Assembly (NCBI GenBank): GCA_963678705.1
Contig: OY783215.1
Coordinates: forward strand, 806,001-870,000
Direction of reading: 5' to 3'
Origin: Panorpa germanica
Lineage: Eukaryota; Arthropoda; Insecta; Mecoptera; Panorpidae
Length of the DNA: 64,000 nucleotides
Position 1 is the first letter of the stretch. Every line of letters starts with the position of its first letter. The notes under the pieces are model-generated. The model was not told the DNA's origin, did no database searches, and worked only from the letters and a program-made list of their open reading frames with translations. Made by a program: the position numbers and the translations under genes. Positions 50,704 through 62,600 of the stretch are shown one piece after another.

Positions 50704-52308
50704 ATATTTAAAATGTAATGAAGCAGTTCTTTATTTTAAAGCCTAACAAACATAACTGCATCAAAACATTTCAATAAATCCAGAAAAAAAATTAAGAAAA
50801 AAAAGTCCATGAATTTAAAAAAGGTCGCATAAAATCCAGACACGCTTAGTTTTTTAAAATGTAATGAAGCAGTTCTTTATTTTAAAGCCTAAAGAACGTA
50901 ACTGCATTAAAACATTTCAATAAATCCAGAAAAAAAATTAAGAAAAAAAAGTCCATGAATTTAAAAAAGGTCGCATAAAATCCAGACACGCTTAGTTTTT
51001 TAAAATGTAATGAAGCAGTTCTTTATTTTTAAGCCTAAGGAATGTAACTGCATCAAAATATTTCAATAAATCAAAAAAAAAATTTAAAAAAAAAGTCCAT
51101 GAATTTTAAAAAGGTCGCATAAAAGCCAGACACGTCTAGTTTTTTAAAATGTAATGAAGCAGTTCTTTATTTTAAAGCCTAATGAACATAACTGCATCAA
51201 AACATTTCAATAAATCCAGAAAAAAAAATTAAAAAAAAAAAGTCCATGAATTTAAAAAATGTCACATAAAATCCAGACACGCTTAGTTTTTTAAAATGTA
51301 ATGAAGCAGTTCTTTATTTTAAAGCCTAACAAACATAACTGCATCAAAACATTTCAATAAATCCAGAAAAAAAATTAAGAAAAAAAAGTCCATGAATTTA
51401 AAAAAGGTCGCATAAAATCCAGACACGCTTAGTTTTTTAAAATGTAATGAAGCAGTTCTTTATTTTAAAGCCTAATGAACATAACTGCATCAAAACATTT
51501 CAATAAATCCAGAAAAAAAATTAAGAAAAAAAGTCCATGAATTTAAAAAAGGTCGCACAAAAGCCAGACACGCTTAGTTTTTTAAAATATAATGAAGCAG
51601 TTCTTTATTTTAAAGCCTAAAGAACGTAACTGCATTAAAACATTTCAATAAATCCAGAAAAAAAATTAAGAAAAAAAAGTCCATGAATTTAAAAAAGGTC
51701 GCATAAAATCCAGACACGCTTAGTTTTTTAAAATGTAATGAAGCAGTTCTTTATTTTAAAGCCTAATGAACATAACTGCATCAAAACATTTCAATAAATC
51801 CAGAAAAAAAATTAAGGAAAAAAAGTCCATGAATTTAAAAAATGTCGCATAAAATCCAGACACGCTTAGTTTTTTAAAATGTAATGAAGCAGTTCTTTAT
51901 TTTAAAGCCTAATGAACATAACTGCATCAAAACATTTCAATAAATTCAGAAAAAAAAATTAAGAAAAGAAAAGTCCATGAATTTAAAAAATGTCGCATAA
52001 AATCCAGACACGCTTAGTTTTTTAAAATGTAATGAAGCAGTTCTTTATTTTAAAGCCTAATGAACATAACTGCATCAAAACATTTCAATAAATCCAGAAA
52101 AAAAATTAAGAGAAAAAAGTCCATGAATTTAAAAAATGTCGCATAAAATCCAGACACGCTTAGTTTTTTAAAATGTAATGAAGCAGTTCTTTATTTTAAA
52201 GCCTAAGTAACGTAACTTCATCACAACATCCCCAATTAGTTGTTACATTCAGTATGTAAATATTGCCACAAAATAATTGCGAAATTCATTACTTTCTTCT
52301 AGAGAAAA

Positions 52309-52415
52309 TTTTGCTCGTAAGTAGTGTTGCCACTCTGTCAGGCGCAATATTATCCAGAAATCTCATATTGTATATATGCTATTTTTAATATATTGTAAAT
52401 TTATTTGCAAGTTTT
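52309..52415. repeat. Interposed block, right arm (inverted copy)
   Basis: Reverse complement of the left-arm blocks: GCTCGTAAGTAGTGTTGCC, CTGTCAGGCGCAATATT, and CTTGCAAATAAA on the other strand. It is preceded by about 100 bp (52208-52308) not found in the left arm. Confidence 0.85.
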
Positions 52416-52640
52416 GTAATGAAGCAGTTCTTTATTTTAAAGCCTAACGAACATAACTGCATCAAAACATTTCAATAAATCCAAAAAAAAAAAATTAAGA
52501 AAAAAAGTCCATGAATTTAGAAAAGGTCGCATAAAATCCAGACACGCTTAGTTTTTTAAAATGTAATGAAGCAGTTCTTTATTTTAAAGCCTAAAGAACG
52601 TAACTGCACTAAAACATTTTAATAAATAAAAAAAAAAAGA

Positions 52641-53105
52641 ATAATAAAATTTGTGATTTTTATGGCCAACTTAATCAATATACATTGCAGTTTTATGTAA
52701 ATTCAGTTATGGTTCACAACCCAATTGGCTATAATAACAACCAACCCCAAAAAATATATAACTAATCCGGGGATGTTTTTGTCAACTATGTCGTTAAAAT
52801 ATATAATAAATATTTGCCTACTTCAACAATTCAAATTCAATTTCACAAATTCCTACTTCGCCGTTTAAAAGATTTATTTTGAATTATTTTATTCGGGTGG
52901 CATATTTGTGGAGTTGGTAAAACAAATAAACGAAACAGAGTGAAGGAGGTTGCATATAAAACAATTGCATATTATAGAATTGTCATTTCTGACAGTTAAT
53001 TCGTGTTTGGTTATTTACATCAATAAAATTGTTTTTCGGTGTAAAGTGACGCGAATTATAAAACATAATAGTTGATTAAAAAGAAAGTCTTTATATATCT
53101 TAAAA
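52641..53105. other. Upstream region of the TAX1BP3-like gene
   Basis: AT-rich DNA between the palindrome and the ATG at 53106, presumably with promoter and 5' UTR. No motif was assigned with confidence. Confidence 0.4.
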
Positions 53106-53769
53106 ATGGCGAAAATGGCATTTCAACATCAGGCTGGCACTGCCATGGAGTGCCTAAGTGTAAGTTAAAGGAGCACCCCACCCATTATTTTCGTATTTTC
53201 AGATAAAAAAATAATTAAAATAATCACACATAGTCAATGTTTTCTAACAAATTTTATAATAACGTTGCCATCTCAAATGTATTGCACTGGATGAGTCATA
53301 TGCAATGGACAAATGTAACCATTGTAATACAGTACTTCATTTCTGATGACACTGTTACATTTTTAGATACCCATAACTCTTCATAAGGAGACAGGAACAG
53401 ATCCAGATGGTCGGAAAGTAATGAAATGTGGATTTAAAATTGGAGGAGGTATCGATCAAGACTTTCGCAAAAGTCCACAAGGATATACAGATTATGTATT
53501 CACTTATACTATATTATTTGTAACGATAATATCATAAGAGTTCTTTCTATTATTGTCTTCATAATATTTTATTCTTTTAGGGCATCTATGTTACAGAAGT
53601 ACATGACGGAAGTCCAGCTGCAAAATCAGGGTTACGAATGCATGATAAAATTCTCCAGTGCAATGGATATGATTTTACAATGGTTACTCACAAGAAAGCT
53701 GTAGGCTATATTATGAAACATCCTGTTTTAAATTTACTTGTGGCTCGAAAAGGTGTTACCTCAACTTAG
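53106..53769 (+). CDS. TAX1BP3: Single-PDZ protein, TAX1BP3 / TIP-1 homologue
   Basis: Small cytosolic protein made of almost one PDZ domain. TIP-1 proteins bind C-terminal PDZ ligands and act mainly as competitors of larger scaffolds. Three exons, 53106-53159, 53367-53495 and 53581-53769, join in phase to 123 residues, close to the 124 of the mammalian protein. The PDZ carboxylate loop region reads CGFKIGGGIDQD, matching the conserved IGGGIDQD of TIP-1. Next come GIYVTEVHDGSPAAKSGLRM, HDKILQCNGYDFTMVTHKKA and a final strand NLLVARKG. The second donor is GTATTC, weaker than usual but required by phase. The gene lies 0.5 kb from the palindromic array. Confidence 0.93.
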
Positions 53770-56696
53770 GCATAACCAAAAATATGAATCAAAAGACTAA
53801 AGCATGGAGGATATAATAAAAAAGTTATCACCCTTAAATAAATTAAATAAATAAATCATGAGAATATTCCCCTATAACATGTAATGAAATCGTTATCGTA
53901 TGTACCTGCCTAGACAAAGATAATCAACCAATAACATTTTATTCATTTAAATTGTTATAAAAATCAAAGAAATATATTATTTATTTTTGCTTCTTTAATG
54001 TACAGAGCTTTCAACTGTATGTATACAATTAAATACGATAACAGGTCGATATCTTTTGTAAATATTAGTAGAGAGTAACTCTTTTTGATTGTAACAATTT
54101 CTATTGAAATATTATTTCATTAACAGAAACCATTATTTGCATTTTAAGTATCCAGAGATACATCTTTCTATTATTATTATTTTTTTTTTTTTTTTGCCAA
54201 ATATTAAATTATTACAGATTGCCAAATGCTTTATATAATAAATCGCAGAGCGAGGATATAGATTTATGTTATTTCACAGTTTATTGTTTTTAAACAATAT
54301 TTTACATTCCAATTGTTCCTACATTTCACTAAATGTGTTAGAAATATAACTTTCTTATTCTTGTATACTTAATCCTTTGTGTTTTGTTTGTTAAATTTAG
54401 TTTTTCTTAAGGATTCATATGATTATACGAAAAATGTGATAAAATACATGTTCAATAAACAAATTTTGACAGATTAAAAATAATTCAGATATACATATAT
54501 CATATCTAATCAGGCACATAAATGATAATACTAAACGAAGCATTTTGGGCAGTGTTGGAATTAATTAAGAATGTTTATTTAAGTTATATATTATATACAA
54601 ATTTATAGTAAAAATATATACGTATTCGATTGTATTCGATACATATTAAATTAAGGTATTCAGGTTTTTATCAATTATTTTACAAATTGAAAAAATAATA
54701 TTTTTATGATAATATAAAACAAAGATTATTGTAATCATAATGCTAATGTTCCGTATTATTGCGATCAAACACTATTGTATACTACTGTTCTGAGTTATAC
54801 AAAACATATTTATGTGATTGGGCTTAACAAGCTTATCTTATGTGTTATATATTTATATAGATATGTTAATGTAAATTTCTGTATGTAGGAACTTATCTTC
54901 TGGAACTTAATAACATATTGTGAATAAATGAATTTAAAAAACTAAATTTTGTATTTCAAGTTTTGTTCTCACTTAAACACATAATAACTGTGTTAACAAA
55001 GCTAAGATTTAAATAGAATATAAATTAAAGCGTACATAGGTGTTCATATTCTCCATAAATAGTAAATATATAACAAATAGTCAATTCATGAAATTATATA
55101 ATTTAAAAAATGTATCAATTGTGAAAATACTACATTTTTCAAGTATATTGATTCAAATTGATCTTTCAGAAGATGGAATCACACCGAGGAATATAATAAT
55201 TAAGAAAATTATTGCAATATCTTTATGAATTATTTATTACTCATTATATTTCATTAATTATTCTCTCTTAAGAGTATTTCAATTTGAATCAATATTCGCT
55301 AAACACAGTTACATATATTTAAGCTTAATTTAACATAAAAATGTTTACCTGTTACATAACATATGTAAATATGTTACCTAATATTTTATTGACCTAACAA
55401 ATAAAATAGCTTAAGCTATGCAAGTTTAGATATAAGTTGTTGCATATTAAATTAATATATTATTAAAAAAAAATTAATATCATACACATTTATTTAATGA
55501 CTATGTAACGGAAAAATTATACAATTCTGTTACATAGTAATTATCATATAGCAAACTTCAGTAAATAATAAAATGTAAGGTTAAGTAAAAAATGTTACGT
55601 TAAATAACAAATTGGTTTACGTTTTGTTTTTAGAGGGTATATTTGAAATTTCCTGTTTTATATATAATTCCCTGCATTTATATAATTTCTAAATAAACAA
55701 ATATGCATAAATATAATTATTATATTTCTTTTTATTACTTATTTAACCTTAGAGTTTTTGTTATAAGTATCGCAACATAAATAATATCAGGTAATATGGC
55801 ATCAATATTGATTTTTATAAATTATAATAACATTTTTTATGCAACTGGCGTAATTTCATTTTAAAACTTAATTCCATTTTTAGATGAAAATATTTAGCTC
55901 AAACATAATTATTATAGCAAGTATTCCACCTTAAAAATATATTTTCATTTCATTAATAAAATAAAAAATATTCTCAATCGTTTAAATTTTTGCTTTATTA
56001 AACAATTTCTTTTTAAAATTTGTAAATTTCTTATTCAACTTGTAAACTAGAACTAATTGGTAACTGTAAAGTTATGAAATTGTATAATAAATAAGATTTT
56101 CTGCATTTATTATGAGATGAAAGAAAATTATACTCTTCTTAAAATTGATAAATATGATGCATTTTTACTTTTAGCAAATTTAAGATTTTCTGCATTTCTT
56201 GAGATGAAAGAAGGTTAGAAGAAGGAAATAAGGAACAGAGATATGTTTGTAACAACAGATATTTGTAATGGCTTAGTAAATTATTTATTGTATTTATTGT
56301 ACACGTTTTTATATTATTTTATTGGTTGTTATAAAAATGGTTTAGGAATTTCCATTAATGTCTATTGCAGTTTTGTTTAACAAATGACAATTATTAAATT
56401 TAATTATTGTTTCATAAGAACTATTTATTAATAAAATATCTATGTATAAGAGATTACATTCAATTAGACATTCAAATTCATTTATTTTTTACATTTATCG
56501 TTCTTCACAAAACTTTATAGATTAAAAATATTATTTATTATTTTCTACATTCATGTAACACAGCAATAAAAAAATAATTTTACTATGAATATCATACAAA
56601 AAAATTTCACAAAATACAATTATATAAATATATATGTTATAAAATGCATATCAAAATTCTATTTTTTATAATATATCTAATTAAGAACATACGCAA
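53770..56696. other. Convergent intergenic stretch
   Basis: Very AT-rich 3' flanks of the PDZ gene and the coiled-coil gene, with one dispersed repeat copy at 55297-55637. No coding exon is supported. Confidence 0.45.
55297..55637. mobile_element. Dispersed non-autonomous repeat, copy A
   Basis: Starts CGCTAAACACAGTTAC and contains a TTACCTGTTACATAACAT-type segment, AAACTTCAGTAAATAATA, ATGTTACGTTAAATAACA and GGTTTACGTTTTG. The same motifs in the same order and spacing form copy B at 59672-60020. No coding capacity is seen; ends are approximate. Confidence 0.6.
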
Positions 56697-59600
56697 CTAT
56701 GAATTATTTTCTTTATTTTTATTATCAAGCTGAATTTTTAGTTTTTTTATTTCTTCCGCTCTCATTTTGCTCAACTCTTTATATTGATTCTTTTTCGTTT
56801 CTTGAATTTTGAATTTTTGATATAACTCTGATGAATCAATCTAGAAAATGAAATTGTATTAGAAAATGAGTTCAATTTGCTTAAATAAATAAAATCATTA
56901 TTTGTCTACACACATGATTATCAGTGCTGTATGGTTTTAGAACATTCGGGGATATTAGGGGATCAGTTTGAGTCTCCATGGTTTTCATTGACACTTTTAA
57001 AACACCTTCCTTTTTAATATCATCGAACGATAGATTTTTTTGTCCTTTACACTTATAACATTCCGATATAAGAGTATTATTATGTAAGGCATCATTAGTA
57101 TACTTTCTTAATTGAAGTCTTTGTTGTTGGCATTTAGAATATAATTCACTTCGATCCTAAAACACAACGTTAAGTTATAATCATTTTAAATTGACAATTT
57201 CATCATTTTTATAATTCTTACTATTTCTATGTTAGCACTAGGTTGTGCAATACACCACTATTATGCTAATTGATTGAAATCGTATTAAATAAAAATCATA
57301 CCTTCTCCAACCGTTCTATTTTCTCTATGAATGGTTTTACTATAGCTGGCTTTTCAAATTCGAATCTTGCAATTTCATATTCCTTTAAATCTAATTGCTT
57401 TTTAAGATCTTTTATCTGCGCATCTGTGCAAAAAAAAATTAAATTGGTATCAGTTATAAATAAATAAATAATTTATTTTAAATTTTCTTATTTAACCTAA
57501 GTCGGCCATTATAGCTTTATCTGAAGATGTAACTTCTCCTAAATTCCTGGCAGAATCATGAGAATTTATACGCCGCGACTTACTTTGATTCTGTACACAA
57601 TCTGCACAGATTTGTTTTACTGTACTCTTAGGAGGAGTTAACCTGGCAGTAGGATCCAAAATCCTTAATCGTGCCTGAAATGCGTGCAAATGTTATTCAA
57701 ATATTACAATATATACAATATTTATGTTAATAAATAAAAAGTAATTTTTCGACATACCATCAACGAATTATTATCATCCAAAGCTTTAAATGTTTTCTTT
57801 CGTTCAGATTCCATCTCCGAAACAGACGCAACGCATTTCTTATTTAATTCTATCAATTTTAACTCTAAACTGTAATCATAACAATTCAAAAATTATTTAG
57901 TAATATATAGATTGCGTATATAAATTTATAAAAAAAATTTATACCTCATTTTTTCTTGTTTTAACTTCTCACAGACTTCTGTTAAATCTAACGAAACCTT
58001 CAATAAAACATTTTTATTAATATTAGTATTAATAAAAATAATGTAATAATTACTATCAACAAATGCATTATTAATATTTTATAATAAACAAACCTCTGCA
58101 GTATTCGATTTAAGTTGAACATTATTTGCTTCCATTTCTTTTATTCGTGCCTATAAAATAAAATAGAATAATAGTTTCTATTATATATAATATTCACTAT
58201 TGTAAATGCATGAAAAATATAATTATACCATCAGATCACACTTTTCATTGAACAATTTCGTATTTATTGAATCTGTCGATTCAACCTGCTCGGCTAAGTC
58301 GTTGCACTCTTTATCTAATTCCTCATATTTTGTTTTTAATCTGAAAATATTACCAAAAAATTATAATTATAAAATGTAAAAATATTTTTAGAAAATTAAA
58401 ATTACATACTTTTCTAATTCGGTGCTGAGCTCTTTATTCGATTCGGCAAGATCTTTATTTGCTTGTTGTAATATCTGGATTTCCTATAATACAAACAAAT
58501 TATAACTCTTCGCTAAATACATAGTATGGATACATAACCTTATTACATGTAAAATCTTCGTTAATGAATGCTAGTAACATTAGGTCTTAAAAGATTTCAA
58601 TTTTATTTAATTAGTTTATAATCCTCTAATAAAAGGTTTTCTTAACGTTGAATTAATTAAAAAGTTTTATATGAATCCCAATAAATCCAGAAAAGATCAT
58701 TTCATAATTTTATTAGTGATCACAGAACGTTACATGGATATTAGGTATCATTTCCTTACGGCGAAAGTAACTTTATGTAAAATTAACATTAAATACACAT
58801 AATTGCTTTTAATATTTATTTTTATAATTATTTAAGCTAAATTATCAATTATTCCTAAAGTGGTCATAGGTAAAAGAATACCCAGGACACACAATTACGT
58901 ATTGAAGGTTTCTCTAATATAACAAAAGTTACTTGTTACATAAATAATATTATTATGTTTTTCGACCCATTTTAAATTTAAAAAAAAAAAAAAAATCTAC
59001 CATTCCGTGCATTAGTATAAAGGGCGTTTTACACGAGCAGATACAATTCACCTTCAGATTCGACTTTCTTTCAAATTGTATTACATTTCAGACTTCAGAC
59101 AGATTTAAACGATCCGATCAAAACTCAGTTCCCAATACACCAATACCAATCTACCAATTTACCATACAGTTCGATTCGGTCTTCAAATTTTAGTGTTTAC
59201 GAATAAGGTAAATGGACAGTTCGTTTGAATCTGAATAGTATCTGATCGTGCAAAAGGCCTATAAGGATGAGAATTCTTAAAAAGGTCTTGAAGGGTTATA
59301 CACAATCTATTTTAAAGAAAACTTCCCAACATTTTAGATAAAATATTACTAGGATTCGCTTTTAGTAAAATGTTACATAAATGTAACGTAATATTTATAC
59401 TTCGGGTTTAGCGAGCATGAAACTATAATATAAATACAATGAAAAGTTCTAATAGTTATACCTTACTTTATATGAACATACGACACATAAATATTACAGG
59501 TTTCATCAAGATACAAAATAATATGATCTATGTACAATTCTAATTTCTGTACTAATTCTATTACAGATGACCTTTTACAAGTGTACAGTTTTATGATGCT

Positions 59601-62600
59601 CAGGCTGCTGATATATGTACCAATCACTGCTGTCTAATAAGTGTGTTTGATTATATTTGGCATATTGTTCCCGCTAAACACAGTTACCTATATTGAAGAT
59701 TTACTTAATATATAAAAGTTACCTGTTATGTAACATTTTTTGGTTAATATAATGTAAAGTTACAAAACTTCATTTATATTTCGACATAAATTTAAATTTT
59801 GTGAGATTAATAAAGCTTCCAATGCAAAATTATATAATGTTACATATAAAATTAATATGGTTAGTAAACAATTTTTAATGTCTTTTACATTTGTAAAAAA
59901 ATTAAGTTAAACTTCAGCAAATAACATATAAGTTTACATTTTATGTTTAAAGAGTTAGTTATGGAAGTAAAAAATATTACGTTAATAATATAAGTTTACA
60001 TTTTGTGTTTAAAGGGTTAGTTAATGAAAATAACTGATCCGAAAATCGAACCCGAAAACAACAATCGGTTTTTGCATTAAAAGCAGAATGTAATATAAAT
60101 ACAAAATTGAAGAGAAATATAAATTAAACTTACTCTGGCATAGAATAAATATCTACATATATCTTACCTTTAACAAAGCGTCTCGAACAGCATTAACTGC
60201 TTCAGTTATAGCATCATCTGTTAAAGCCTTTGACAAATTTCTGGTAGAGTCATGAATACTTAACCGTTTGGATTTTGCTTGAATTGAGATTGTTTCTGCC
60301 AATTTTTGGGGTGATATTTTCGCTTTCTCTGTTTTTATTTTGTTCTATAAAAAATATATTCAAAATCATTTCTCTTTGTAAAGTAGCTTAAATCATGCAA
60401 GAGCAAGGAAAAATAAAGACTTCATACCTGCAAATAATCTCTTTCCTTCGTAACATTTTCTAGTTTCTTGGAAAGTAATTCAACTTCTTTATAAGATGAT
60501 AAATTATTAGACTTTTCGAATTCCTTAGTTGAGTTCATAAGTTGCTGGTTAACTTTAGTCAATTCGGTTAATTTATCAGTCAATTTTTTATTGTCCTAAA
60601 ATATAAGTAATTTATAAACAATTAACGTATATGAGTGGACCAAAAAACGAAAAATAACCAACCTGAGACAATCGCTGGAGTTCTTTTGCATGAGTAAATT
60701 TATCACAGTCATAGTCGACTAACAATTTCGTTAATTTACATTCTTCAGCTGTTAATAGTTGCTCCAATTCACGTATTGTTTTCTGGGAATTATCTATAAG
60801 AAATGTTTGTAATAAAGGAAAAACTGATTTCAATTTTCTAAACATATTATCTCGGTAACCTATCGAAATCTAGTAATATTTAATTCAAAGAGGTTTCAAT
60901 TTTGCTAAAAATACTATTATGCGTGAAATGTCTTCTCAAGAATTAAGAAAAAAAGAAAGTCTTATGATTGTATCAGCAATCAAATATATCACAGAACTGG
61001 GTAACATTTGTTCAATGTCACTTTTTTGTTGTATCTAAAGCTTAAATAATAATAATAGTTACCTGCATCAGTCATAGTAAATGCATGAACAAGGATTGTT
61101 TCTAAATTTCTTGCAGAATCATGATTGCTATAACGTTTCGTCTTTGCCTTCTTGGCTATTGAAAATGGACTGCAACTCCGCCGTTCTGATTCCTCTGGTA
61201 CATCTTCTGAAGACTTGATTCGATCCTGTTGCAAAAATGTTCGTATAAAATAAAATATATTTGTAAAGTAGAATTATAAAACGAAATACTTTATTACTTG
61301 AAGTACATTATAGTATTTTACCTTTTCATTACTCAGTAAGGTTTTCGTGTTTGCCAATTCGACACAAATACAATCATACTTATTATTCAGTTCAACGATT
61401 TCGGCTTCTTTCAATTCTTTTTCGCGAATTAATTCTTGTTTTTCTTGTTGTAATCTGTTAATTAAAATATCAATAAATAAATAGAAAAGTGTAGTGTACT
61501 ATATAATAATACTAAACATTTCATACATTGCTATATCTTTCTGAATTAATATAATCTTTTCCTGCATTGAGTTAAATTTGTTATTATAGTCTTTATTCAA
61601 TTTGTTGATTTGTGATTCTTTTTCAGCTATTATATCAGCAAGATCGTTACCTAACGATCGTCTGTTATGACTGCTAGAGCTCACACTTTTCATAACATCC
61701 ATTTCTTCTCGTAGTTCTTGTATTTTTTCTCCCCGTACTAATATAACTTGATTTAATTCCACAATCTGCTCATTTAAATTGTTCTTCTCTCTTACTAATT
61801 GAGCATTATCGTCCAAAATTTTTGCGTTTTCTGCAAAGAGTAATTCTAGACGACGTGTGTACTCCTGAACTTTACTGTCGCTCAATTTAATATCTTGGAA
61901 TTGCTTTTCTAATTTAACATTTAATTCATCAATATTTTGTGAACATATTGAATTTTTAGTATACATATCTTCAACGTCAGCACACACTTTCTCGTACTTC
62001 TCCCTTAGTGATGCATTTTCTTTCTTTTCTCTTAATAACTCCATCTGTGTCGCTTGTTGAATGTTCGTCGCAGATTCAAGCTTACTCTTGTATTCTGTAA
62101 GATCATTTTTCAACCTTTGTAGTGAGTTGCTGCTGTCGATATTATCCTTCATTTTCATTAACAAGGAAGTAATTTCTGCTTCACTTTCTTCAACTCTCTG
62201 TTTCAACAATTGATTTTGGTTACTAATATCAGTATTACTTGATTCTAATTTATTAATTTGATCCAAATACTTGAATTGTTCATCCTCTTTATGCAATAAC
62301 TCGATGTCACATTCTAATTTCGTGGCCCAATCTTCAGATTTCTTTAATTTATGTTTTAATTCTTCCACAATATCTGCCTGTTTACTAATTATAAGTGTTG
62401 TACAAAGCTCCAATAATTCTCTTATAGAATAATTCTCAGTATTAATTGTATTTTTCTGATGTACACTATTTATTTCCTGCAACAAATAATTTCTTAAACA
62501 TTTTAATTCTTCCGTAACAGAGTTATTTTCATTACATCTTATTTGGAGATCCGCTTTTTCGGTATTAATTTGTGTTATTTGTTCTATTAGTTGAGATTTC

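Larger units (their letters stand above)
48150..52640. repeat. 4.5-kb palindrome of about 146-bp tandem repeats (fold-back-like element)
   Basis: The left arm has 14 head-to-tail units, located by AAAGAACTGC at 48251, 48398, 48612, 48759, 48973, 49120, 49265 (variant AAGGAACTAC), 49411, 49558, 49705, 49851, 49997, 50143 and 50290. The right arm has 13 units in reverse, located by GCAGTTCTTT at 50723, 50869, 51015, 51159, 51306, 51452, 51597, 51743, 51889, 52037, 52183, 52424 and 52571. Spacing is 144-148 bp except where a block of about 110 bp intervenes. A unit contains a T-rich tract, AACTAAGCGTGTCTGG, TTAAATTCATGGAC and GTTTTGATGCAGTTA. Outermost units of both arms share variants (TTTTAGTGCAGTTA, GTTCTTTAGG), as expected of one palindrome. 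No open reading frame lies inside. Known fold-back elements have this design; membership is inferred. Confidence 0.9.

Noticed and set aside
48150..52640. CRISPR-like reading of the regular repeats
   Set aside because: Units are contiguous, about 146 bp long, AT-rich and inverted halfway, with no unique spacers; the host is an animal.
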